IMG/VR virus record: IMGVR_UViG_3300037961_003817
Span: 10,345-32,150 of that record
Direction: 5' to 3' (one strand)
Source: a virus
DNA length: 21,806 nucleotides
This document shows, piece after piece, positions 1-8,700 of this stretch. The notes under the pieces were generated by a model, which saw only the letters and a program-made list of their open reading frames with translations, did no database searches and was not told the origin of the DNA. A program made the position numbers and the translations under genes. Positions within the stretch are counted from its first letter, which is position 1. Each line of letters opens with the position of its first letter.

Positions 1-987
1 AATGCGCCTGTTGAATCTAAAGAAGAAGAAAAGCCGATAATAGAAGAAGTAGTAGAAGAACCTGAAAAGGAAGAAGAAGTTATTGAAATCGGTGAAAAAA
101 TGGTACAAGAATCTAACAGACCAACAGCTGTTATATCTGATGAAGTACCAAAAGAAAATATACCTACGTTACCAGAAAACATTGTTAAAGTTGTAGACTT
201 TATGAATGAAACTGGTGGAACATTAGAAGATTATGTAAGATTAAATCATGATTATTCAAACGTAGACAATGATACTTTATTAAAAGAGTATTATAAGCAA
301 ACGAAATCACATTTAAATTCTGAAGAAATTAACTTTTTAATTGAAGATAATTTTTCTTGGGATGAGGATGTAGATGAACCGCGAGAAGTGCGTAAAGCAC
401 AACTTGCATATAAAGAAGAGGTTGCAAAAGCTAAACAGCATTTGGAAGGTTTGAAAAACCAATATTACCAGGAAATTAAGTTAAGACCTGGGGTTACTCA
501 AGAACAACAAAAAGCTATGGACTTTTTCAATCGCTACAATGAAGAACAGAAAATAGCAGAACAGCAACATGAAGCGTTCAAATCTAACACTAAAGAGTAT
601 TTTGGTCCCGAGTTCAAAGGTTTTGATTTTTCGGTAGGAGAAAAAAAGTTTAGATATGGAATTAAAAACGTTAATGATGTAGCTGATAATCAATCAAATA
701 TTTCCAACACCATTAAGAAGTTCTTAGACAAGGAAGGAAATGTTACAGACGTAAAAGGTTATCATAAAGCTATGTATGCTGCTAATAATGCTGATACTAT
801 AGCGCAACATTTTTATGAGCAAGGCAAAGCCGATGCAATTAAAGATTTAAGTGCAAAATCTAAAAATATAAATACAGAACCTAGAACAAGTAATCCAGGT
901 GATGTATTTGTTGGAGGATTAAAAGTTAAGTCAATTAGTGGTATGGATTCTTCAAAACTTAAAATTAAAACACGTAAATTTAACTAA
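1..987 (+). CDS. Putative head scaffolding / head-assembly protein, 5' end outside the window
   Basis: The frame is open from base 1 with no stop, so 328 residues are visible and the true start lies upstream; the ATG at 100 is probably internal. The first 33 visible residues are extremely acidic (about 14 Glu), followed by helical, charged segments rich in Glu, Lys and Gln (around visible residues 120-195) that look like coiled coil. The C-terminus ends in a short basic tail after an SSKLKIK stretch. An acidic, mostly helical protein with a basic C-terminal tail directly before the capsid gene is what scaffolding proteins look like (T7 gp9, P22 gp8 as general models), but no diagnostic motif is seen. 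It lies 15 bp before the capsid gene and is surely co-transcribed with it. From memory it resembles conserved proteins at this position in uncultured marine phages. It could instead be a minor head protein. Confidence 0.6.
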   Translation, partial: NAPVESKEEEKPIIEEVVEEPEKEEEVIEIGEKMVQESNRPTAVISDEVPKENIPTLPENIVKVVDFMNETGGTLEDYVRLNHDYSNVDNDTLLKEYYKQTKSHLNSEEINFLIEDNFSWDEDVDEPREVRKAQLAYKEEVAKAKQHLEGLKNQYYQEIKLRPGVTQEQQKAMDFFNRYNEEQKIAEQQHEAFKSNTKEYFGPEFKGFDFSVGEKKFRYGIKNVNDVADNQSNISNTIKKFLDKEGNVTDVKGYHKAMYAANNADTIAQHFYEQGKADAIKDLSAKSKNINTEPRTSNPGDVFVGGLKVKSISGMDSSKLKIKTRKFN

Positions 988-1002
988 AAATTTTAAATTA
1001 TT

Positions 1003-2460
1003 ATGGGATCAATTTCTCCTGTATTTGGGTCGATCGTACCTTCTCAAGTACAACAAGCTTTACAAAGTAACTATTTAGCTTTCAATGGTGGAGCTAATGA
1101 CTTTGCTCAGCAATATCTCCCTGAGATATATGAGCAAGAAGTTGAAAGATATGGTAATAGAACTTTATCTGGATTCTTAAGAATGGTTGGCGCTGAAATG
1201 CCAATGACATCTGATCAGGTTATCTGGTCTGAGCAAAACAGATTACACATCTCTTACACAGGTGTAACTGGGCCTGGAGCTGGTTTAGCTGTATTTAATG
1301 TACCAACAAACAACGGTACTATTCAAAACGCTATCGCTCCTAATGACACTATCGTTGTTATGAACCCTGACTCTGGTGTAGTATTAAAAGGTATTGTTGG
1401 TGCAACTGCCGCTGGTGCAGGTACAACAACTAACGTAACTGCGTATCCTTTTACTGCTGCTAACTGGGACGGATTGTTCACAGGTGGTGGTGCTGCTACG
1501 AACCTTAAAATATTTGTTTATGGTTCATTATTTGCAAAAGGAACTAACAGTGGATCTTTCTCTGTAGAGCCTCAATTCACACAATATTCTAATCAGCCGA
1601 TTATCATCAAAGATAGATATGCTATCAATGGTTCTGATATGGCTCAGATTGGTTGGGTTGAAGTAGCTACTGAAGACGGAACTTCTGGATACCTATGGTA
1701 CTTAAAATCTGAGTCTGAAACAAGACTAAGATTTGATGATTATTTAGAAATGGCAATGGTAGAAGGTGAATTAGCTTCTGGTGCTGGTGGTGTGAGCTTT
1801 GCTGCTCAAGCTGCTAACGTACCTGGTTTCTCAGCTACTATTAATGCTCACGGTTCTCAAGGTTTATTCGCTGCTATCTCTGCAAGAGGTAACGTATTTA
1901 GCGGATTTGCTGGTGCAACTGGTATTTCTGACTTTGACTCAGTACTTAAAAATCTTGATACTCAAGGTGCAATAGAAGAAAACATGCTATTCTTAAATAG
2001 AGACATGGATTTAGAATTCGACGACATGCTAGGACAAATTTCTGCGGGTGGTCTAGGTGGTGTTGCTTATGGTTTATTTGAAAACTCTGAGGACATGGCA
2101 TTAAATCTTGGTTTCTCTGGTTTCAGAAGAGGTTCTTATGACTTCTATAAAACATCATGGAAATACTTAAACGACGCTTCTACAAGAGGTGCTGTTTCAG
2201 TAAATAATATCGACGGTGTTCTTATCCCTGCTGGAACTTCAACTGTTTATGACCAAATTCTTGGTACAAACATTAGAAGACCTTTCTTGCATGTAAGATA
2301 TAGAGCTTCTCAAGCTGACGACAGAAGATACAAAAACTGGATCACTGGTACTGCTGGTGGTGCTTATACTTCTGAAGTTGATGAGATGGTAGTTAACTGG
2401 TTATCTGAAAGATGTCTAGTAACTCAAGCTGCGAACAACTTCGTGTTATTCCAAAATTAA
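1003..2460 (+). CDS. Major capsid protein
   Basis: This 485-residue protein is called the major capsid protein, the subunit of the icosahedral shell. Evidence is its place directly after a scaffold-like gene, its size, its Gly/Ala-rich beta-type composition, and segments I recall as conserved in capsid proteins of marine phages: a GNRTLSGFLRMVGAEMPMTS stretch near residues 52-71, a SGSDMAQIGWVEV-like stretch near 208-220 and a YLWYLKSESETRLRFDDYLE stretch just after it. Codon choice supports high expression: by hand count Asn is AAC about 21 times and AAT about 14, while neighbouring genes use mostly AAT. The start follows a run of A/T with no Shine-Dalgarno sequence. A strong hairpin follows the stop codon, as is usual after a highly expressed capsid gene. 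The fold (HK97 expected for tailed phages) cannot be read directly from the sequence. Confidence 0.85.
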   Translation: MGSISPVFGSIVPSQVQQALQSNYLAFNGGANDFAQQYLPEIYEQEVERYGNRTLSGFLRMVGAEMPMTSDQVIWSEQNRLHISYTGVTGPGAGLAVFNVPTNNGTIQNAIAPNDTIVVMNPDSGVVLKGIVGATAAGAGTTTNVTAYPFTAANWDGLFTGGGAATNLKIFVYGSLFAKGTNSGSFSVEPQFTQYSNQPIIIKDRYAINGSDMAQIGWVEVATEDGTSGYLWYLKSESETRLRFDDYLEMAMVEGELASGAGGVSFAAQAANVPGFSATINAHGSQGLFAAISARGNVFSGFAGATGISDFDSVLKNLDTQGAIEENMLFLNRDMDLEFDDMLGQISAGGLGGVAYGLFENSEDMALNLGFSGFRRGSYDFYKTSWKYLNDASTRGAVSVNNIDGVLIPAGTSTVYDQILGTNIRRPFLHVRYRASQADDRRYKNWITGTAGGAYTSEVDEMVVNWLSERCLVTQAANNFVLFQN

Positions 2461-2473
2461 GATTATTCTTATT

Positions 2474-2506
2474 AAAAGTGTTAGGTGCTTCGGCACCTAG
2501 CCTTTT
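2474..2506 (+). terminator. Intrinsic terminator after the capsid gene, UUCG tetraloop
   Basis: A 14-pair stem forms with one bulged T at 2479 and one G-T pair (2481/2500). The inner seven pairs (TAGGTGC, 2482-2488, with GCACCTA, 2493-2499) close a C(TTCG)G tetraloop at 2489-2492. The outer stem pairs AAAAG (2474-2478) with CTTTT (2502-2506), and T-rich sequence continues past the stem. This is a textbook rho-independent shape starting 13 bp after the capsid stop codon. It may act as a partial terminator, lowering transcription of downstream genes relative to the capsid gene, or may protect the 3' end of the capsid mRNA. Confidence 0.85.
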
Positions 2507-2520
2507 ATTTTATTAAATTA

Positions 2521-2537
2521 TTATATTATATTATATT
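2521..2537 (+). repeat. TTATA pentamer tandem repeat running into a start codon
   Basis: Three perfect TTATA units (2521-2535) are followed by TTATG, so the ATG of the next gene sits inside the fourth unit. It forms the A/T-rich, Shine-Dalgarno-free leader of that gene. Changes in unit number would alter leader length without affecting the coding sequence. Confidence 0.75.
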
Positions 2538-3356
2538 ATGGCAAAACAAAAACAAGAAGAAGTATTGGTTAAAGAACCAGTACAAGTGAAAAAAGTAGAG
2601 GTTAAACAACCTCAAAAACCTAAATGGGAAATTAAAGATAGAACTTATCTTTTACTGCACGATCAGTCTCCATTAACATATAGGTTAGCATCTAGGCATT
2701 CTACAAGATATCCTTTATTATGGTTTGATGCAGAAAAAAACGAACAAAGAGAATTAAGATATGCAACTAATCAAAATTCACCATTTGTAGATGAACAAAA
2801 AGGTGAAGCAACAATGGGGCATATTGTATTTGATGACGGTGTATTAACCGTACCAAAAGAACAACAAAACTTACAAAAACTTTTATCCTTATATCATCCA
2901 AGATTAGGATCAACATACAGAGAGTTTGAACCAACTGTTGTTGCTGAAAACGAAGTTGATGAAATACATGCAGAAATAGAAGCTTTAATGTTTGCTAAGC
3001 AGTTAGATATTGATCACGCTGAAGCAATATTAAGAGTAGAAAAAGGATCTTCTGTTTCTAGTATGAGTTCAAAAGAAATTAAAAGAGATTTACTTTTAAT
3101 GGCTAAGAAAAATCCTCATGCCTTTATGGCAATAGCTAATGATGAAAACGTAGGTTTAAGAAACACAGCAATTGTAGCTGTTGAACAAGGAATTTTAAAA
3201 TTATCACAAGATCAGAGAACTTTCCATTGGGCTTCTAATGATAGAAAACTAATGACGGTTCCTTTTGATGAAAATCCTTATTCAGCTATGGCGGCTTGGT
3301 TTAAAACCGACGAAGGAGTAGAAGTTTATAAGACTATAAATAAAAAGTTACAATAA
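2538..3356 (+). CDS. Conserved phage virion-associated protein of unknown role
   Basis: This 272-residue protein begins with a flexible, Lys/Gln/Val/Pro-rich tail (residues 1-29), then a compact domain starting at KWEIKDRTYLLLH with a NQNSPFVDEQKGEA stretch near residues 79-92. A helical C-terminal half follows (about 130-270) with SSMSSKEIKRDLLLMAKKNP near 176-195 and DENPYSAMAAWFKTDEGVEV near 245-264. I recall this arrangement as a conserved protein next to the capsid gene in uncultured marine phages, but no function is established to my knowledge. A capsid-auxiliary, decoration or head-completion role is possible from position alone. The gene is isolated from both neighbours by hairpin-bearing gaps of 77 and 67 bp, unlike the rest of the tightly packed cluster, so it may be expressed at its own level. 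Confidence 0.7.
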   Translation: MAKQKQEEVLVKEPVQVKKVEVKQPQKPKWEIKDRTYLLLHDQSPLTYRLASRHSTRYPLLWFDAEKNEQRELRYATNQNSPFVDEQKGEATMGHIVFDDGVLTVPKEQQNLQKLLSLYHPRLGSTYREFEPTVVAENEVDEIHAEIEALMFAKQLDIDHAEAILRVEKGSSVSSMSSKEIKRDLLLMAKKNPHAFMAIANDENVGLRNTAIVAVEQGILKLSQDQRTFHWASNDRKLMTVPFDENPYSAMAAWFKTDEGVEVYKTINKKLQ

Positions 3357-3371
3357 TACGTAACTATAATT

Positions 3372-3406
3372 ATAATAGCGGGTCACTTCGGTGGCCCAGC
3401 TGTTAT
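3372..3406 (+). terminator. Second UUCG-loop hairpin, terminator-like but without a clear U tract
   Basis: GGGTCAC (3380-3386) pairs with GTGGCCC (3391-3397) around a C(TTCG)G tetraloop, with one G-T pair. The stem continues, after a bulged A at 3398, by pairing ATAATAGC (3372-3379) with GCTGTTAT (3399-3406), giving about 15 pairs in all. Only a short, interrupted T-run follows, so it may be a weak terminator, an RNA-processing site or an mRNA-stabilising structure rather than a strong terminator. It lies 15 bp after the stop codon of the preceding gene. Confidence 0.7.
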
Positions 3407-3423
3407 TCACATAAAATATTAAA

Positions 3424-4356
3424 ATGGCAATAAACGTAAACACTGTATATCAAACCGTTTTATTAATACTAAACAAAGAACAAAGAGGTTATATGACACC
3501 TTTGGAATTTAATAAAATAGGTGCTCAATCACAACTAGAAATATTTGAAACATATTTTGATAGTTTAAATCAGCAGTTACGTGTACCGCAAGCAAACACA
3601 GATTACGCTGATAGAGTCGTAAATCTTGATGAAAAAATCTCTATATTCAAAGATTATGGAAACGCTACATCAGTATCTTCAAGTAACGTTTTTAACTTAC
3701 CTACTCAATATTCAGGAACTTCTTCCGCAACACAACAATTTACAGCTGTGAACCCTGGTTTAGCATATACGCTAACTGGAGATGCTTTAGCATTATCTAA
3801 TGCCGGTGCTATTACAAATGTTTTTGTAAATGGCGTTGAATTAGCATCAACAGCATATACTTTAAGCGGGGCAACACTAACATTAAGTAGTCAACCAACT
3901 GCTGGCCAAATTATAATTATAAATCTTTATCCAAAAGAATTTTATAGATTAGGTCAAGTATTATATCAAGTAGGTGCTTTACCAACGGAAGAATTACAAA
4001 GAGTTGATCGAGGTGAATTATATCATTTATTAAGTTCTAACTTAACCAAACCTACTACTACCAATCCTATTTATACATACGAAAATAATCAGCTTACAGT
4101 TTATCCCACTAGTATAACTAGCGGATTATCAACAAGTTATATAAGAAAACCTATACCCCCTATTTGGGCTTTTACTTCAGGATCTCAATATGTATTTCAA
4201 CCAACTTCATCTTGTAATTTTGAATTACACTCTAGTGAGCAAGTAGAATTAATAACAAGAATATTATTATATGCTGGGGTTGTAATTAAAAATCAAGAAG
4301 TAATACAAGTTGCCGCTTCTCAAATTCAACAAGAAAATATAAATCAAAAAAGTTAA
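3424..4356 (+). CDS. Putative head-tail adaptor / tail-tube protein with an inserted beta domain
   Basis: This 310-residue protein has a helical N-terminal part (INVNTVYQTVLLILNKEQRG, residues 3-22; a YMTPLEFNKIGAQSQLEIFE stretch after it) and a C-terminal part with FYRLGQVLYQVG near 173-184, IYTYENNQLTVYPTSI near 216-231 and a final helical segment SSEQVELITRILLYAGVVIK. I recall this N- and C-terminal pair as a conserved family located after the capsid genes of marine phages; position suggests a role like tail tubular protein A or a head-tail adaptor. Between residues about 95 and 171 lies an Ala/Thr/Ser-rich beta stretch containing VFVNGVEL (133-140), which looks like an added phage fibre-type domain. 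The next gene begins 6 bp after the stop. Family assignment is from memory; the molecular role is inferred from position. Confidence 0.65.
   Translation: MAINVNTVYQTVLLILNKEQRGYMTPLEFNKIGAQSQLEIFETYFDSLNQQLRVPQANTDYADRVVNLDEKISIFKDYGNATSVSSSNVFNLPTQYSGTSSATQQFTAVNPGLAYTLTGDALALSNAGAITNVFVNGVELASTAYTLSGATLTLSSQPTAGQIIIINLYPKEFYRLGQVLYQVGALPTEELQRVDRGELYHLLSSNLTKPTTTNPIYTYENNQLTVYPTSITSGLSTSYIRKPIPPIWAFTSGSQYVFQPTSSCNFELHSSEQVELITRILLYAGVVIKNQEVIQVAASQIQQENINQKS
3706..3936 (+). other. Inserted fibre-type beta domain inside the head-tail protein
   Basis: This segment encodes residues 95-171 of the host gene. It is rich in Ala, Thr and Ser and contains the pattern FVNGVEL, a short YTL turn, LTLSSQPTAG and a final IIIINLY strand, typical of small beta domains in phage fibre and adhesin proteins. 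The sequence on each side (FNLPT before, EFYRLGQVLYQ after) reads as a continuous conserved core, which suggests an insertion. Confidence 0.5.
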
Positions 4357-4362
4357 TAAATT

Positions 4363-5787
4363 ATGCCTATACCTAATGGTGGTTTAATCACCGAAACTAA
4401 CAGACAATATTACGCAGGTGCAGAACAATTTTCTATCACAAGTACAGGTGTTGGTCAAACTTTTACTAGCACATTTGAAACTAATTTAACTTTTGGTAGT
4501 TCTGATCCTTCAGCAACAGGTTATGGTTTAAATAACTTTAAAGTTTATACAAGCCCTGATGCAAATACATGGACTGAGCTAACGCCAACGTCGGCTGTGT
4601 CTTCAACTACAGGTAAGAATACAGCAGCGGTTGTAAATACAGGCAACCCAAGAGCTTTACCTTTAACAGTAACTAATCCAAATGTTTTAAAAGACATGAC
4701 TGTTGTAAACGCTTCTACAGGTGCAGTTTATGGAACTGTTTTAATAGATCTTCCTGTTGGGAATACTAATGTAACCTGTAATATAACAACTCAAATTCCT
4801 CCATCTACAGATTTAAGGTTTCAATTTGCAAATCCTTGGAGTGAAGCAAATAATATAGTAACAGTAAACGCTAGTTTAACATCCGGTAATTATCTTAAAA
4901 TTCAAATGAATGAAGATACATTATGGGATATGCACGGAAGTTATGAATATACTAAATTAGATGATATTATTAATAATTTTTTAATAGCTTATGTAGGACC
5001 TGGGAAATTAATACCTAGTGTAAAAAGAACAGATGTTATATTTCATGCAAAACGTGGACTACAAGAATTTAGTTATGATACATTAAAGAGTGTAAGATCA
5101 CAAGAATTAACTGTTCCACAAAGTTTATCTCTTGTAATACCTCAAGATTATGTTAATTACGTAAGACTTTCTTATATAGATAATATGGGTGTACAGCATA
5201 CGATATTCCCAGCTAATGAATTAACATTGAGACCTTATGCTACACCTACACAAGACAATGATGGTTTACCTACTCAAGATGCTAATAATTCCAATATAGA
5301 TGGTACATCTCAAACTACAGAAAAATGGGATGCTAATAACCCAAGAAAAATTAGTGGTGCTTATATCAATGATTATTCTATTGCTGATGTTTACTGGACA
5401 AGTTATTATGATGGGGCTTTAGGTCAAAGATATGGATTAAATCCTGAAACAAGTCAAAGAAACGGTTGGTTTATAATTGATGATAGAAAAGGTTTGTTTG
5501 GGTTTTCAAGCAATTTAAAAGAAAAATTAATAATATTAGAATATATATCAGATGGTAATGCTTATGATTTAGATTTAAGAATACCTAAGATGGCAGAAGA
5601 AGCTTTATATGCCCATATATTATATTCTATATTATCTACAAGTGTAGGAATACAAGAATACATCGTTCAAAGATTTAAAAGAGAACGAAGCGCTAAATTA
5701 AGAAATGCTAAAATTAGATTATCTAATATTAAACTTGATCAAATAGTTCAAGTAATGAGGAATAAATCTAAGTGGATTAAATACTAA
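4363..5787 (+). CDS. Putative tail-tube / head-tail connector protein with N-terminal beta domains
   Basis: This 474-residue protein has two parts. Residues 1-185 are Ser/Thr/Asn-rich and beta-type; residues from about 186 on, starting at LWDMHGSYEYTKLDDIINNF, are a mixed helical/beta core with VGPGKLIPSVKRTDVIFHAK, GLQEFSYDTLKS and LVIPQDYVNYVRLSYIDN stretches and a basic C-terminal helix rich in Arg and Lys. I recall the core as conserved in marine phages, next to the preceding gene's family, so a joint role in the head-tail junction or tail tube is likely but unproved. The N-terminal beta part seems to be interrupted by another small domain (residues 99-156). The stop codon is only 2 bp before the next start, implying coupled expression with the giant tail protein. 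The start is the first ATG after the upstream stop and gives a typical A/T-rich leader. Confidence 0.65.
   Translation: MPIPNGGLITETNRQYYAGAEQFSITSTGVGQTFTSTFETNLTFGSSDPSATGYGLNNFKVYTSPDANTWTELTPTSAVSSTTGKNTAAVVNTGNPRALPLTVTNPNVLKDMTVVNASTGAVYGTVLIDLPVGNTNVTCNITTQIPPSTDLRFQFANPWSEANNIVTVNASLTSGNYLKIQMNEDTLWDMHGSYEYTKLDDIINNFLIAYVGPGKLIPSVKRTDVIFHAKRGLQEFSYDTLKSVRSQELTVPQSLSLVIPQDYVNYVRLSYIDNMGVQHTIFPANELTLRPYATPTQDNDGLPTQDANNSNIDGTSQTTEKWDANNPRKISGAYINDYSIADVYWTSYYDGALGQRYGLNPETSQRNGWFIIDDRKGLFGFSSNLKEKLIILEYISDGNAYDLDLRIPKMAEEALYAHILYSILSTSVGIQEYIVQRFKRERSAKLRNAKIRLSNIKLDQIVQVMRNKSKWIKY
4657..4830 (+). other. Ig-like beta module nested in the N-terminal domain of the 474-residue protein
   Basis: Residues 99-156 of the host protein. 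The pattern LTVTNPNVLKDMTVV, then GAV, then NTNVTCN and a final TDLRFQFA resembles residues 183-245 of the next gene's product (LTLAQSNTNIKKGMLVV, GAV, GTTVTLN, TDTVKFLA). It lies between the strands FKVYTSPDANTWTEL (59-73) and NNIVTVNASLTSGNYLKIQM (163-182), which together look like one fibre-type domain. Confidence 0.45.
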
Positions 5788-5789
5788 AT

Positions 5790-8700
5790 ATGGCTGAAAT
5801 TAAAAATAGTTTCTTAAAGTCCAAGATGAATAAAGACTTGGATGATAGACTAATACCTAATGGTGAATATCGTGATGCGCAGAATATATCTGTAGGTAAA
5901 TCAGAATCTGATGATATAGGTGCTTTAGAAAACGTATTAGGTAATACTTTAGTTCCAGGAACTGATTTAGGAAATGCTAATTTAGAAGTTATTGGCTATT
6001 TTGCTGATGATAACAATAGTACTATATATTTATTTTTAACAGACAATACTAATCATTATATATATAAATATTTTAATAATACTTATACAAAATTAGTTGA
6101 AGGTAGTTTTTTAAACTTTAGTAAAAATAATGTAATTACAGGTGTTAATTTAGTAGAAAATTTATTATTTTGGACTGATAATTTAAATCAACCAAGAAAA
6201 ATAAATGTTACAAAGTCTTTAGGTTATTATACTAAAGAAAATCAAATATCAGTTGCTAAATACAATCCTTATAAAGCTTTAACATTATTAAAAACTGTTG
6301 AAGTAACAGGTGCTACTTGTCCTCCATCAACAACATTAACTTTAGCTCAATCAAATACTAATATTAAAAAAGGTATGTTGGTTGTAGCTACCACGAATGC
6401 TGGTGCTGTTAAAATTGCAGCTTCAGAATATTTATATGTAAGCAATATATCAGGCACTACAGTAACTTTAAATGCTGCCCCTGCTTCTGCTGTTATAGCT
6501 ACTGATACAGTTAAGTTTTTAGCAACAACAATGACAGGTAAAGATATTACTTATGATTTTAATGGTGGTGTTGATTGGCCAGGTGATCCAGATTTTTTAG
6601 AAGATTTATTTGTAAGGTTTAGCTATAGATTTAAATTTGATGACGAAGAATATTCATTAATGGCTCCTTTTAGTCAACCTGCTTTTATTCCACAACAAAA
6701 AGGTTATTTTTTAGAGGACAATGAAAATGCTGCTTATAGAAGTACTATTCTAGATTTTATGCAAAATGGTGTGCAAAATGTAGAATTAATAATACCATTA
6801 CCAGACTCACAAAATAAATTAGGGGATCAAGCCGCTGATACATATAAAATAACTGAAATAGATATATTATATAAAGAATCTGATGGAAGAGCAGTCAAAG
6901 TATTAGATACAATTCAAACAAATACTTTTGATGTTAATTCAACTTTAACTACTTATACATATGATTATCAATCAAGAAAACCTTATAAAACACTTCCTGA
7001 AAGACAGACAGTAAGGGTATATGATAGAGTGCCTGTTAGGGCCTTAGCCCAAGAGGTATCTGGAAACAGGGTAATATATGGTAATTTTCAAAGTCAACAT
7101 ACTCCGCCTGCTTCGATAGACTATAATGTGGGTGCTAATGCAAAAAGTACAACATCCTTTGAAACATGGGCAGAATATCCTAATCATACATTAAAACAAA
7201 ATAGAAATTATCAAGTTGGTTTTATTTTAGCTGATAAATTTGGAAGACAATCATCAGTAATTTTGTCTTCAGTAGATGATGGCAGAAGTTTAGGTGGAAC
7301 ATTTTTTGGTGGTTCAACTTTTTATCACCCATATAGATCAAGTACACAAAACTTGAAAGAATGGTGGGGTGATGCATTAAAAGTTGTAATTAATAGTTCT
7401 ATTACGAGTGTTAAAAATCTTAATACAGGTGTGCCTGGTTTATATGCTGACGCTATATCAAATGGTTTTAACACAACAGGTGTTGCTACAACAATAAATA
7501 ATAACACTTATACTTTTACTTTAAATGGTGGTGATACTAGCGGTATACCTGTAACTAACTCATATTTAAGAGGTGAATATACTGATTTTGTAAAAGTAAC
7601 AAATGTTACTGGTGGACCAGCTTATACTGTTACCACAGATGGTGAAATAAACAATGAGTTATATTTATCAAACTTAAATAATCCAGATATAAAGTTTGCA
7701 TATAATCTTAACAATCCTTTAGGTTGGTATTCCTATAAAATAGTTGTTAAACAACAAGAACAAGATTATTATAACTGTTATTTTCCAGGATTTTTAGATG
7801 GCTATCCTGGTCAAAGTAGTGTAACATTCCCTACTAATGAAGATGGTAAAACAGGACATGTTGTATTATTAAATGATAATATTAATAAAGTTCCTCGAGA
7901 CTTATCAGAAGTAGGGCCAGAGCAAAAACAATTTAGGAGCTCAGTAAGATTATATGGTAGAGTAAATAATACAGTTGCAGATAATGTACAGTTTTTCCCT
8001 GTAAATGTTAGTGGTACTCAAGTATTGCCTTTAGCTATGACTGCAGATACTATAGCTGACGCTGATGATTTAAAAATGGCAACAAGTGAAATAACTACGC
8101 CTACTAATTTTTATCAATTAGATACAAATCCTTTAATAGCTAGATTAGCAACATTAAACTCAGGAACTACTACAATAGGAATAACAGACGCTACAATGGT
8201 TCCACAACTATCTGTAGCTGAAACTGAACCTACAGAATCAGCATTACAGTTATTTTATGAAACATCTACAACAGGCTTAATAGCAGATTTAAATGCAGAT
8301 GTAGAGACTGGTTTTGATGGTGTTGCTGGGTTATCAGCTTTATCATATTCACAAAATGAGAATATGGCTGCCAGTACAGATTTAACTGGTGTATTTCACC
8401 CGCAAAATAATCAAGGCAGTAATTTTGCTAATACAGATATTTCGAGTGTAAACATGGTTGTTAAAGATGGTACTGATGCAACTAGAACAGCAGAGTTTAA
8501 TTTAATAACTTCAGGAACAGGATATAAATTACAAACAGCAAATAATCAATTTGTTTTTAGAGATGATAGTTCTACAAAAGATGTATATACTTTTTCATTT
8601 ACATTTACAACAAATGCTGGTGATACTAGTACTGTAACAGCTGCAGGATCTTTAGGTAATATTGCTCCTGAGTTTACTGCTGGTGGAAGTTTACCAGATG

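Noticed and set aside
100-102. ATG as the start of the first gene
   Set aside because: The frame is open back to base 1 and the upstream 33 codons have the same acidic composition, so this ATG is more likely internal.
3348-3376. Promoter-like pair TTACAA - 17 bp - TATAAT before the second hairpin
   Set aside because: The -35 match is poor, TATAAT is common by chance in such AT-rich DNA, it overlaps the hairpin stem, and a Bacteroidota host would use a different consensus.
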